DNA of 64,000 nt, from assembly GCA_016648135.1 (NCBI GenBank), contig JADDOH010000522.1:62001-126000 (forward strand), read 5' to 3'. This document shows, piece by piece, positions 53,902-64,000 of the stretch; the stretch's first letter is position 1, and every line of letters begins with the position of its first letter. Below the pieces are notes generated by a model that worked only from the letters and a program-made list of their open reading frames with translations, was not told the origin of the DNA and searched no databases. The translations under genes were made by a program, and so were the position numbers. The DNA comes from Agrypnia vestita. Its lineage: Eukaryota; Arthropoda; Insecta; Trichoptera; Phryganeidae.

Positions 53902-54032
53902 ATGCACGTTCAGACACGCGGAAATCGCGTGGGAACCGCGCAGTTACGTCTGAACGATTACATAAATAAGACCCGGGGCGGATCCCACGCGATTCTGAAA
54001 CCGCGCGGTTCCCGCTGTGTCTGAACGTGCAC
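53902..54032. mobile_element. Harbinger-like MITE, 131 bp
   Basis: TIRs ATGCACGTTCAGACAC (left) and GTGTCTGAACGTGCAC (right) match at 15 of 16 positions. TAA flanks both ends (53899-53901 and 54033-54035), the 3-bp TTA/TAA duplication typical of PIF/Harbinger elements. The inside is GC-rich and itself partly palindromic (GGAACCGCGC and GCGCGGTTCC). No coding capacity. Confidence 0.85.
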
Positions 54033-54035
54033 TAA

Positions 54036-54910
54036 GTATTGGGATAAATATCTGACATTCATTTTTCAGAGTAGCACATAATTTTTCAGTGTTGGAATAA
54101 CAATCACCAAAATAGAAAAATTGATATTTTCAGAATAGGTCGACATATTTGCCGGCATTTAATTTGATAAATTGAATTTACAGTTGACGTCTTCATCTGT
54201 CCGGCAAGTGGGTAACCATATAACTTTCCACTCCATCTTGGGTCGCCAATCTTTCCACGTTGTACCTACCTTGTTACGCATTGTGATGTCAAAGTATTTA
54301 AACACGCATAGTATTAAGTTAATGTTGCACAACTTTGTTCCTCGCATATACATATGTATCATGTTGGATGTTTACAGGAAGCACAATAAGTTTTTTCCTT
54401 GTTTTAAGAGAATTGACGTAGTTACCTACATTTTGGTCAGTTGCGTTGTATCAAATTAAACTTTTTAAACTCACAGTTGTTTAATTTAAGATTTTATTTT
54501 ATTATATTTTTAACGAGTCACTATCAGAATCCAAAGTATGCGGTGGTCGCAATGATAATAGCGTTCCGCGCTGGCATTTGCGCGACCGAAATCACTGACG
54601 TTACAAAAAGTTGCGGATAGACGGATAATTTTAAATTAACTTTTTCTTAGGATTATGATAGGATAGCACAGCATTTTTGCTTGTACGCGCTACACGTTAC
54701 TGGTATTTATAAATAAATACATTAGATGACTTATTAGAAATAAGGAGGATTATTTATTATATTATAAATAAAGTTACAATGTTGACAGTATCAAAAATTC
54801 AGCAGAAATTAATTATTTCAAATGCGCTTACTATCCACTATTTTGTTTTTTAATTTATAAAAATTAGAAGAGTACACGGAATACGCGTCACATCAATTTC
54901 CTTACCATTA
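54036..54910. other. No gene recognised
   Basis: The sequence is mostly AT-rich. Overlapping frames at 54159-54362 (minus) and 54172-54459 (plus) have no motif. Confidence 0.4.
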
Positions 54911-55015
54911 ACGCTTTTCCTATAAAAATAGAACCGACTTGATGTTGTCTTGGAATGAGGCTCGAACCACTGACTACTGCATCATGAGTCATAACCACTA
55001 TACCAACAAATTACG
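54911..55015 (-). repeat. SINE family C, copy 3
   Basis: The minus strand carries box B GTGGTTCGAGCC and ATTCCAAGACAACATC, with TGGTATAGTGGTTATGACTC as box A, a good tRNA-type match. Related to 17543 and 30341. Confidence 0.65.
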
Positions 55016-55639
55016 CTACTTTTAGTGGAAACAAATTAATATGTCTGTTAAAAAATCTTTTTAGCGGTATATTTGTTTATTGCTGAAAACATATTTTTTT
55101 TATTAGTTATAAACAAATTTAATAGAAATGAATGTCCTTTTACGTCAGTGTATTTTTTTTAGTGAAAAGTTAATACGATCTAATGAAAACTGCAATTAAT
55201 TGTCAACTTTTGGGAAATGATGTCAGTTGTTAGAACGCAGGTTTTAGTTGTGATTCGTCAGCAGATTTCATTCTCACGGGGCAGATATTTATAAACGCCT
55301 TACGCACCTGTGTAACCTTTAGAACCAATAAATATAGAATGCGATCCCGATGTAATAGCCCGGATCGCACATAGCACATGCTCGAAGGGGTTGATCAAAA
55401 GTCACACGCAAAACCACAGAGGTATCCTCAATTGGGTAAAATGGGGTAAATAATTGCTAAAGTCACGCAATCATTGAATAAATCATACCTCAATATGGAG
55501 GGGGTACGTGGGTACTAGAGTTGAGCGGTGCGTCCTATAATGAACGTCTATCGTACGTTTATATTATTTTAAAATTATTGTCAACATTTTTCCTTCCCCA
55601 TCATTTCTTATATGAATCCTAAAAATTCAAGAAGATCTT

Positions 55640-55745
55640 ACCAGGGTGTCAGACTACCCTAAGGTAAATAAACTTCTCTTTAAGGTGCCATTCAAGTATT
55701 ATGTAAGAACCAAAGGGGGGTGGGTGGGTCTTTGCTTATTTATGA
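55640..55745. repeat. G-rich transposon-end-like segment
   Basis: TTAAGGTGCCATTCAAGTAT (55680-55699) followed by AACCAAAGGGGGGTGGGTGG and ATGATGACATGGGGGAC resembles the G-run-bearing ends of insect DNA transposons with TTAA targets. No mate end was found. Confidence 0.35.
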
Positions 55746-55816
55746 TGACATGGGGGACTTTTTTTATTTTTTGAAAAATTTCGAAACTATCAAGTCGAAC
55801 GTGTGGTCTTTATCAT

Positions 55817-56062
55817 ACCTCTGTCAAGTCATTAAATCGTAACACGCACACCGAAACGAGAGTGAGACCTACAAGAGTGGCTGCTCGTCATGCTAATGAA
55901 TTGATGTGCATAGTACAAACTTTAGACCAATACCTAGATGTTGAATGGCTCAAAGAGAGCGATGTCGATATCCCGAAAGAACACAAAAGTGAGCAGACAC
56001 ACAACATCGAGCAGCAAACGTCCGATGTCATCCAAGTCATGGATTCAAGTGTCATTGACTGA
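55817..56062 (+). CDS. Unrecognised coding-like fragment
   Basis: An open frame ends at TGA 56060-56062 and contains RVAARHANELMCIVQTLDQY, LDVEWLKESDVDIPKEHKSE and DVIQVMDSSVID. Acidic, polar and balanced, it reads like a genuine C-terminus and the codons are less AT-biased than the flanks. There is no ATG at the start, so it would be the end of a longer gene or a transposon ORF. AATAAATTAATATC 45 bp downstream could act as a polyadenylation signal. The family is unknown. Confidence 0.35.
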   Translation, partial: TSVKSLNRNTHTETRVRPTRVAARHANELMCIVQTLDQYLDVEWLKESDVDIPKEHKSEQTHNIEQQTSDVIQVMDSSVID

Positions 56063-56122
56063 AGACGATTGATTTTAATTAACTCAATTTTTTAATGGAA
56101 CAAAATAAATTAATATCTTTTA

Positions 56123-56277
56123 TACAGGGTTATTTGAAAAACATTAATAACCTCGCAGGACTATATTTTTGCCTGGATTAGGAGTCGAAAATGCTCAAGC
56201 AGCCATGACCTAATATCAATAGTTTTGGAGATATGCGACATCAAAGTTTGCATATTTTTTCAATATTTCTGAGTTAT
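56123..56277 (+). repeat. Repeat G, copy 1
   Basis: TACAGGGTTATTTGAAAAAC then ATTAATAACCTCGCAGGACT, GAGTCGAAAATGCTCAAGCA and ATGCGACATCAAAGTTTGCA. Copy 2 is at 59454-59590; a fragment lies near 12445. The TA-CAGGGT start would suit a TA-targeting DNA transposon, but no right end was recognised. Confidence 0.6.
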
Positions 56278-56639
56278 TTTTTGTAACATGTTGGACTATC
56301 ATTACACTAACTTATATCGATTACGAAAAATTTATAGTTTGCATATAGTATTTTCTCCAAATTCTATTGTATATAATATGATAATAGAATTTGGAGAAAG
56401 TTATGCGCGATTGGAGCCCCTCGTAATATTACTATGGAACAAAACTATCGATACCTCGGGAACCTTCCACTATATTCTGCAATGTTCTAACACACGAAAA
56501 TATAGCATGTTTACTATAAAAACGAAGCCGTGTCATGGCCATGTTTAAGCTTTATTTTGACGGTTCTTTCAGAGTGAGGTTGGCGACAAGCCGGGCGATC
56601 AGTATAACCAACGCGTGTGTGATACCAGTGACACGCAGA

Positions 56640-56946
56640 TTAATAAAGCGAAGTACTTAAGTGCGATCTTTAGAACAGAAATTTCTCGAAAGTGTTACAG
56701 AAAGTTGTTAAAGAATTTATAAACGAGTGATAAATTACGAAACAGTCTGATTTGAATAACAGTGAATTCATTTAATTCGTTTTAAATGACTTTGTACATT
56801 GCATAATTAATTAAACATTAATTAATAGATACTAACTAACTTACCATCACGCCGTTTCCCCATGGGGGTAGGCAGAGAGTAATTAATAGATCACTAATTA
56901 TTTTCCAGTGTTTTCATTTATCTTCTCGTAACCACGACACATGGCA
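56640..56946 (+). repeat. LTR-like repeat L, copy 7, interrupted
   Basis: TTTCTCGAAAGTGTTACAGA, GAAACAGTCTGATTTGAATA, AAATGACTTTGTACATTGCA, ATTATTTTCCAGTG and a terminal GACACATGGCA correspond to 58721-59181. It is interrupted at 56831-56879 by a small insertion. Confidence 0.55.
56831..56879. mobile_element. 49-bp retroposon-type insertion with 12-bp target duplication
   Basis: TAATTAATAGAT occurs at 56819-56830 and again at 56880-56891 around 49 bp containing CATCACGCCGTTTCCCCATG and GGGGTAGGCAGAG. The latter motif recurs, as I remember, in lepidopteran retroposons. The 12-bp duplication shows insertion into the LTR-like copy. Confidence 0.7.
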
Positions 56947-56999
56947 AAATTTGTGATAATTTCTATGGTAACTGTAACAGATCACACGTGCTTGATTTT

Positions 57000-58020
57000 A
57001 TTTATCATTTAAATAAAACCGGTTTTTTAAGTTTTCCAGATTTTTAATTTTTCTGTCACATATTACGTAATTCATTATTTATGAAAGGGTCTAGCATTGA
57101 GTAAAAGAGACGAAAGCACTCGCTCATTTCGTCACGATCTGATTGACTGGGCGCAAGGGAAAAGACATTCAAGTGTTTCTTAAATTTTTTGTGTGAAACT
57201 AAAAATAAACAATAAACCAAAATTATTTTTAATATAATAAAATTATAAAAGATAAGGAGCATGAAATATTTTTAATCTTTTGAAAGAATTTTTTAAAATA
57301 AATTATCTGATAATGTGACTTTTCCAATTTCCTATTTCACGTAGTTACATCGTTCTATCGTAGGCAAAAATAAAATATTTTATTTCATTATTATATTTAG
57401 TTTATCTAATGATTATAAACTTCTTATTTTACTTGCATTTTTATTTAAGTTCCCTAAACGTTATACTTTAATTGTACGTAATGATACTAATTACTTTATA
57501 CAAAAACATAGTTTGTATGTTTTCTCTAAGGCTTAGAAACCGCAACACTCGTCCTTGAATTTGCAATGTTCATGTTTCTCAGTATCAATAATTGTTACCA
57601 ATTTTATTTTGTTCGCTTGTTCGACACTTGTACTCGGCACGCTTGATTGCTGTGCAAGACATGTGGCAATTGAGACATAATCGCATTGCATTAATACATT
57701 TAATTTATGCAAGTAAATACTTGTAAATTAAATATTTTATGTATTATTATATGTATTTTGTACTCAGTATTGTGTCTCATTAAAAAAAAACTCAAATTAA
57801 TTTTAAGAATTAATTTTTTTCAACAGATTTTAAAGAAAGAGAACCAGCATTACCATGATTTTTGTATTTCGACTCGAGAAATAATTGATAGTAATTTTGA
57901 GTAGGTTTAGAGAAAAATGTATATAATAATATGAATAGTAGTAAAGTAAATAGTAGTTTTGAGAAAATTAATTTTGATAAAAATGCATATTATAATGGTT
58001 CTGCATCTAGGTGAAGGCCA
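57000..58020. other. AT-rich DNA, no gene recognised
   Basis: Two low-complexity frames (57056-57262 minus, 57707-57904 plus) look like chance. I see nothing else. Confidence 0.45.
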
Positions 58021-58026
58021 TCGAAA

Positions 58027-58112
58027 TATAATAATTTCGTTGTCTGTCTGTATCTCTGTCCGTAACTTCATGCAACGTCCGTAATTTCATTCGAAATCAC
58101 GGCGGCTAAAAA
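58027..58112 (+). repeat. Repeat F, copy 3
   Basis: ATAATAATTTCGTTGTCTGT, CTCTGTCCGTAACTTCATGC and AATCACGGCGGCTAAAAAAA. It runs directly into SINE A copy 3. Confidence 0.6.
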
Positions 58113-58127
58113 AACGAGATTAAACGC

Positions 58128-58275
58128 GGCCCTCGTAGCCCAGTGGATATGACACTGGATTCTCACACCGAGGGTTCCGGGGATGTCACAATTAATCTAT
58201 GTGATTTACTCAAGCTTGGGTGTTTTTTGATGTGATTCGCTTCTGTGATTGAGCCACTTGGCCTGTTGAAGCGTA
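58128..58275 (+). repeat. SINE family A, copy 3
   Basis: GGCCCTCGTAGCCCAGTGGA (box A), GATTCTCACACCGAGGGTTC and the tRNA-unrelated TGTGATTTACTCAAGCTTGG match 52274-52418. Box B is damaged by a deletion (GGTTCCGGGGATGTC), so Pol III activity is unlikely. Confidence 0.65.
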
Positions 58276-58289
58276 AATAAAATAATAAT

Positions 58290-58720
58290 ACGCAGCCGAA
58301 TCCCCGGGCCAGCAAACCCGAATCGGCGGCAACTTATCAATGTTGCTAAGACTTCGCAAATACGCGAATCATTTTTAAATTATTTTCCGTGATTTTTTAC
58401 GGATGTGTGGAGTTTCACGTATAAAAATCACCTCAAGCGCGCTCAACGATATTACGTATCACTTGAAACATTTGGGAACCCTCCGCGCTAACCATGGGAA
58501 TCCTTCCGATCCCCGTGCTTCCCCATCCGTGTATCCGGTTTCACGAGTGTCCTGCAGACATCATTACGGTTTAAGGCCGATGTATAATTTCATACCCCGC
58601 TCGGTGGGCGGCATGAGCGGCTGACACGCTCCGTAAAAATCAATGCTGCGGGAAGGGTTTTACCTTTGATTTTCACCTTGGCAGGTTCCACTTCGGGGCG
58701 CCCACGCACGTGGTACTCGC
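58290..58720. other. GC-richer unique island
   Basis: 58290-58700 is GC-rich, with an open frame at 58403-58624 that has no recognised motif. It is not repeated elsewhere in the window. Candidate conserved noncoding DNA. Confidence 0.4.
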
Positions 58721-59181
58721 TGTCACGAAATGGTAAGCAGAAGCAATTGCGCTCTGTCCGAAACCCTTGTAATATATCCCTTTGAAACAACACCATAGAA
58801 AGCTCTAGAACAACCTACAGCACTCTAGAATTATCTACAACATTCGGGAGACGCTTGGAACAGCCTAGAAGCGACGGGCATCTTCTCATAAACACTAGAA
58901 ATAAAAATTACATTCTCGAGGATTCGAAATAAATAATTGCGACCTCTAATTGCGAGAATTAAACGGAATACTCTAGCAAGTTATAAATTATTATCCAGCA
59001 ATAATAAATAGGTCACAGTTGAGTGATAAGTTGCGAAATAGTGTGAATGCAAGAATAGTGCCTTAATTTAATATACATTAAGTGACTTGGTCAATTTATT
59101 GAAATAATGCATTATTAATTAATAAATCTTTATTTATTTTCCATTATTTTCATTTGTCTCCCAAAGCCAAAACCCATGACA
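58721..59181 (+). repeat. LTR-like repeat L, copy 8 (most complete)
   Basis: It starts TGTCACG and ends CATGACA, giving a 461-bp TG...CA unit with short inverted ends. Inside are CTAGAA/TTCGGGAGAC-type TTC/GAA blocks, GAGTGATAAGTTGCGAAATA, TTAAGTGACTTGGTCAATTT, TTATTTTCCATTATTTTCAT and TTTGTCTCCC. No matching target duplication was found (CTCGC / TTATA), so it is old or one boundary is misplaced. Confidence 0.55.
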
Positions 59182-59453
59182 TTATAAATTACGATATTAG
59201 GTACATACAAAAGATCAAGTGACGTTTGTACAAACAATTGCATTTAATGACTTAAAAATTACTTAAAAATAATGGTAATTAATTAATAATTAATACTTAA
59301 TTTCAATTATTTATCTGTAATTTCATTATAAGAAACCTCTTAAAAACAACATGATCCTTATTTTTATTTTTTATTTTTTACCTATACGAGTATGTTCTAC
59401 CTAATGTAATGGAATCAGTGTCCAACGTATGTTGGTCTTTCATATGGATAGCG

Positions 59454-59590
59454 TATACAGGGTTATTTGGAAAACATTAATAACCTAGCAGGACTATATT
59501 CCTTCCTCTATTATGAGTCGAAAATGTTCAAGCAACCATGAACTAGAAAATATGCGACATCAAAATTTGCATTTTTTCAATATTTCTGAA
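59454..59590 (+). repeat. Repeat G, copy 2
   Basis: TACAGGGTTATTTGGAAAAC, CATTAATAACCTAGCAGGAC, GAGTCGAAAATGTTCAAGCA and ATGCGACATCAAAATTTGCA match copy 1 at 56123 with small deletions. Confidence 0.6.
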
Positions 59591-59840
59591 TATATATTCA
59601 ATATACCTACTGTCGATTCTGTAAGAAATAGATTTTAGTTTTACAATCTTAAAGTATTTAATTTACTCTATATTTTTGGATTATGTTTTTTAAAAAAATA
59701 TTCCTTTATATTTGCTTTTTATTGAAATGAATGTTTTTTAAAAAAAAACTGAGCTGTTAGGTATTTTAATTTACACAATTGCCAGCCAAGAACTCCTAAA
59801 AATATAATATTATTTAATAATAATGAACCCTTAGTCAATC

Positions 59841-59951
59841 AACTTGACATCACAGTCCCTGACCTACGGTGCTGAAAATTGGACACTTAAAACAGGTCTC
59901 ATGCACATTAAGGTAACTCAACGATCCATGAAAAGGGCTGCGTCAGAGTAA
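59841..59951 (+). pseudogene. LINE reverse transcriptase C-terminal scrap (RTE-like)
   Basis: The frame reads SLTYGAENWTLKTGLMHIKV, then TQRSMKRAASE and a stop at 59949-59951. L-T-Y-G-A-E-x-W-T-L...(V)-x-Q-R-x-M-x-R is the classic segment following the reverse transcriptase core in RTE-like LINEs. It overlaps in motif with 11283-11375 and precedes, in the intact protein, the part preserved at 16445-16860. Only about 35 codons remain. Confidence 0.75.
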
Positions 59952-62344
59952 CCTTCATAAATAAAATAATAAATAAAAGTATTTAAATGTACATACACAT
60001 ATAAATAACAAGAACATCTTATATTCTTATAAATGTATATTATAATCATCATACAACTATCATTCGAGTCACTATTTTGAAAGCTAGGTATTAATATTAG
60101 TCACAAGTTAATTTATATAGTTTTAGTTATATGTTAATCATTACACATGTCTAACTTCTCATCTCCCAAGGTATATATTGATATACCTTTATAGGATTTA
60201 ATATACTTATAATGTATGTAATATATATTATATTTTGTATATTTTCTTTTGGGATTTAATAAATTAAAAAATAAAATAAACATACATAATCTATGAACGA
60301 TCTTCGCAGAAGATTCTCCTAGCCCTTCCAGTCTTCGACTTTAAATGCCAAGCTTCTACCACGGAGTAATAGGAATTGTATATTGATAAAGTAATTCCGC
60401 CCTTAGTCACCTGGTGTAATAAATTGTATCACCTTGAAACAGTTACACATGAACAAAGGGGTGATAAAGTAGCCCATCTTCAAAAATCTTCAAAAACTTC
60501 AAGAAAGACTGCCTGTTCTTGTCACTTGATAATAAAAATCGTATTGTTTCAGATATGGAATATGTTTTTGTTGTTAATACAATATACTACAAAAAGAGCA
60601 AAATACTTTTGTGGTGACATTATTAATATAAGTAATTAATAAAAATTAACTTTTTTTCACCACTTTTGTTTTGAAAAATATCAACATGTTTCAGAGCATA
60701 TATAATTTTTATATTTTGATCGTCTATACTTCGATTCTCATTTTTGATTTGTTAGTATATAATAATATCCTGACGAAGAGGCCATGGGCCCTTTCATTTT
60801 TATTAATTATTATAAAATATTCATTAGGGAAGATCCAATGTTCCGCTGGACACCTGTTTGCACGGCACGGGTCTAAATCGTGCAATCCTAGATGATGAAT
60901 ATGTTTCATAACTATTAAATGAAGCAAACAAACCTAAACAAATTATTTTTTAATATAAAAATTATCTTAAAAAATCTCCCTGCGGACAAGCGGGCATACT
61001 AATCACTACATATACAGCTGAGGAACAAGACGTATAAATAGCAGTTTATAAATTTCTTAATTTTTTGTTAGTTAATCATTGATTGGTTTAACAATTTTGT
61101 GAAAATAAAATAAAATATTATAATTAATATTTGATGTTAAGAATGTATTGTGTGAAAAATATAGCGTGTCAATAATTTAAATCGATACATTAATTTTTTT
61201 ATTAAAAAATTTGAAATGTTTACTCATATGCATAATAATTGATCTAGTTTTTGAGGCATGCGCCAAGTCGGTACTATTTTCATATCACAAATGTTATCTT
61301 AGTTTTATAATATATAGTATAGCAAAGTTGGGGTACATTGTGATGGTCACAAATGTGAAGAGATAAGAAAGAAGTCCAATTCAGTAATCCTCTAGCCATC
61401 ACCATTTATGTAAGAATATTGATATGACACGTATTACGCTATACATACTTATATTTTGAAAGATTTTAACAAAAAATTCATTAAAAACTTTTCTGATTTT
61501 AAAAAAGTATCTATCCCAATACATCATAAGGGTGAGCATGAACAAAAACATCACATATTCAATGATGGAAATTTTAATTCATTCAGATCTACGTATAATC
61601 GAATCTCGATATTTTTACGAAAATTTACAGACTTTTATTTTCGCGGATATATAATATTGTATACGGGTTGTCCTTCCATCCCTCTGAAGCCATTAGTACC
61701 AATCCATTAAAAAATTTATAATCATATCCCACACAACTAATTTGATGATTGATCGTTCAGAAGTTGCTTCGCTATGTAAGTCAAATAACGCGTTTTAATT
61801 TGCATAATGGGGTCCAATTTCATTTTTATTTTAGAAAAACAGCGACTAATTCATTATGAAATACGACGACACAATATTTGCATATCCAGAATATTTATAC
61901 CCTTAATTTCTTTTACATTATATGGAGAACAGATTGAACCAGCTCAATGGATACCCCACTTGGATTGCTCGTGTTAACGATGCGCGCAGCAAAAGCGATA
62001 CTTCTTCTAATATTGTTAATATAAAGTGTAGTATCATAGAAGCGGAGTCCGTTTGTGGTTAACCTAATCGGTAAGTCAATAAAGACTTCTTATAAACCCG
62101 ATAGGTTGGCAAGGAGGTTGGTGAACGAGTGCCCGGCCCGCCCGAAGCGTCCGCGCAGTTGCCGCCCAAGGGAAGTGGCACTACGTCTTAGAAACATTAA
62201 TGACGAATAATCAATTTACAAAATATTTTTAATACAAGTCAAAGGAGTGATTTTAAATGAAACTGGCATAATTGAGAATATATGTAGATGAAACAGAAAA
62301 CTTCGAATGGAATACGTTTTTTGAAAAAGTTGTTTAATATACTC
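59952..62344. other. AT-rich DNA, no gene recognised
   Basis: Open frames at 60376-60639, 60671-60895 and 61456-61710 lack recognisable motifs. A GC-richer patch at 62095-62180 contains GTGCCCGGCCCGCCCGAAGC. Otherwise there is nothing besides the decayed hammerhead at 60770. Confidence 0.4.
60770..60800 (+). ncRNA. Decayed hammerhead-like motif
   Basis: CTGACGA (60770-60776) is followed by a GGCC-ATG-GGCC hairpin, but the GAAAC segment is lost (TTTCA). Recognisable only by comparison with 42085. Confidence 0.3.
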
Positions 62345-62395
62345 TAGTGGGTTCGAGCTCCATAACAGATCACTAAGCTAGTCCTATTTTTCAAA
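62345..62395 (+). repeat. SINE family C fragment, copy 4
   Basis: GGGTTCGAGCTCC (box B), then ATCACTAAGCTAGTCCTATT, the reverse complement of the corresponding part of 30345-30410. Confidence 0.55.
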
Positions 62396-63789
62396 GCAAG
62401 GCAATTAGTTTGGAAATAGTTTTTAATAAAGATTTTAGATATGATGGTTTCCGTTTATGCATCTATTTTTTTTTAATTGAAAAGAAATGCTCTAAAATCG
62501 CGATATAATAATAAAATATAAGCCTACTTCTTTCTCTTCTTCTATAACATAAGTGAGTGAGTCCATTGCCAAACACGGATCCCCGATTGATATGATAATT
62601 TGTAAAGGGATGTGGCTGGCGCCTCTATCTTCCCTACACAGTCATGAACACCATTGTAAAATTGTATTTCACATAATGTTTATCAGTCAGTATGACCGCG
62701 TGTCGGGTACAATCCCATTTTAGCTTCCCGGCAGTTTATGTGCTCTTGAATGAAATGCTCGAAATAATATTCTGATACTTGCAATTTACACTATTTCGTG
62801 TAGCTCATTGCCAATCGCTAGTGTTGAGCATTTAGAAAGTTTTTGATTTCTTTCGCGTTTTTTTTTCCACCCACCTTGATTGTTTGCCCGGGGTAGATGA
62901 TAGTACCGACGATTGCGCATTCTTAAATTATTATCTAAATAATTTTTATTAAAAACTAACTTCATTAGATACAGTTCAAGCTATGTGAGTATTTTACTCT
63001 TGATTACATGTGAGCAAACTTCACTTACTTTAATTGCTATCCATTTTACAGAACACGGAAGAAAGCAGACATCAAAGGCGGACTTCTTCAAATTGGCGAC
63101 CACACCACAAATCCCTCTCTAAGGACAGTATCTTCAAACAACATTAATACAAAATAATCTCGCGAGTTTCGCATTATAATCCACCTCCGCGCTACCCTTA
63201 GCGAAAGACACCCCCACTGATACAGGGTGCATAATTGAAATACTCGCGGGCAGTATTATTTGCCTGAAGATCCGGCCAACTGGCCCCACCCTCCAGGTCC
63301 TAAATTTTCAATAAATCAGGCGATGCGCGGTGATGTATGGCCGAAGTAAGCGGACAACCCTTGTCACGGTGCGAGGGGGTGTAATCAGGGGACGGTTCAT
63401 TTAATTCGCGGTCGTCACAATTTAATTGTATTTGTTTTTAAGTACAGGGACCTCTTTAAGTCAAGACCTAAATAACCAAGCCAAACATAACGCACTACTT
63501 GGCAAAGGCAGTAAGAAGAAAAAAGATATGAAGGCATCATTTGACTGCAATATTTACAACTAGCACATAGATTTGGGTCAACTTCCGGACAGCTGTTTGC
63601 CCGACCATCGACTTCCCGATATGTCGATTATCCGACAAGCCAATTTTCAGGTAGCCTAACTTTCAAATTTATTTCATTTTTAAGATTTTAAGATCTTAAG
63701 ATTTTTTGCATATTTTGCTTCACAAAGTTATTGGACATGAACTTAAATGGAACGTTATTTGTATTAATTGTTACTTGATATATTCCTTA
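62396..63789. other. Unique DNA with GC-richer island
   Basis: 63050-63430 is GC-rich and unrepeated, with blocks such as CACCCCCACTGATACAGGGT and TTTAATTCGCGGTCGTCACA. It is the best composition-based candidate for a conserved cis-regulatory element here. No coding frame of note. Confidence 0.4.
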
Positions 63790-63990
63790 GGTTTGTTGAA
63801 CACTTTATTTACGCTGTTTCTTTCACACTAGAAAGCGGGTAAGTACTCTGACAAAGTTCTCTGATCACCAGAGTAGATTTCGACTGGTGTTTGCGTTCGC
63901 GCTTACGTAATACCTATATAGGAAATGTTTTCTCTCTGAAAGTGAAAAAGAGTGAAATTTCTTGTATATTTCCGTATTCTCTGATGGTTT
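63790..63990 (-). repeat. LTR-like repeat L, copy 9 (partial)
   Basis: On the minus strand GTGAAAGAAACAGCGTAAAT then AAAGTGTTCAAC match GATAGAAACAGCGTAATAAA.. at 45808-46085. The window ends before its other boundary. Confidence 0.35.
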
Positions 63991-64000
63991 CTAGGCGTTT

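Noticed and set aside
58721..59181. Full LTR retrotransposon
   Set aside because: Only a single LTR-like unit is present; no primer binding site, gag-pol or second LTR follows, and flanking target duplications do not match.

Overview
This is AT-rich eukaryotic DNA with no recognisable host protein-coding gene, no rRNA and no functional tRNA gene. It is best read as an intergenic or intronic stretch of an arthropod genome, most likely an insect. The repeats seen are Penelope-like elements (PLEs) with hammerhead ribozyme cores, Helitron-like elements ending in CTAG, tRNA-derived SINEs, RTE-like LINE pieces, piggyBac-like and Harbinger-like non-autonomous elements, and LTR-like repeats. A short insertion at 56831-56879 resembles a motif that I remember from moth and butterfly genomes, so Lepidoptera is a tentative guess.

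Layout. 1-5 kb: unexplained AT-rich DNA, a SINE tail, a short TIR repeat (family R1) and a PLE end with a GIY-YIG endonuclease remnant and a hammerhead core. 6-7.7 kb: a TATA/initiator promoter of LTR type, a 160-bp tandem duplication and a 79-bp minisatellite. 11-17 kb: LINE and SINE scraps, a second PLE in inverted arrangement with an R1 copy beside it, an LTR-like repeat and a frameshifted RTE-like LINE. 17.9-19.5 kb: Helitron-like elements carrying heat-shock-element arrays. 20.8-22.8 kb: a piggyBac-like element bounded by TTAA, with a second TIR element nested inside. 23.3 kb: two hammerhead cores head to head. 25.8-39 kb: LTR-like repeats, a LINE endonuclease fragment, SINEs, tandem duplications and plain AT-rich DNA. 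39-47 kb: the densest repeat zone, with hammerhead cores, a LINE C-terminus, a third PLE, an R1 copy and many copies of an unclassified repeat (R2). 47.5 kb: second full Helitron copy. 50-64 kb: LTR-like repeats, R1, SINEs, a near-perfect 66-nt palindrome, a Harbinger-like MITE, another LINE scrap and GC-richer islands.

No genes work together here as a pathway. The shared logic is mobile-element biology: self-cleaving RNA motifs belonging to PLE ends, one LTR-like family that seems to recur about nine times, and a Helitron-like element that spreads heat-shock-factor binding arrays. GC-richer, non-repetitive islands (for example near 4.7, 14.5, 15.9, 27.4, 44.5, 58.5 and 63.3 kb) are candidates for conserved regulatory DNA, but the sequence alone cannot prove this. 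All family assignments come from reading motifs by eye; no database search was run.
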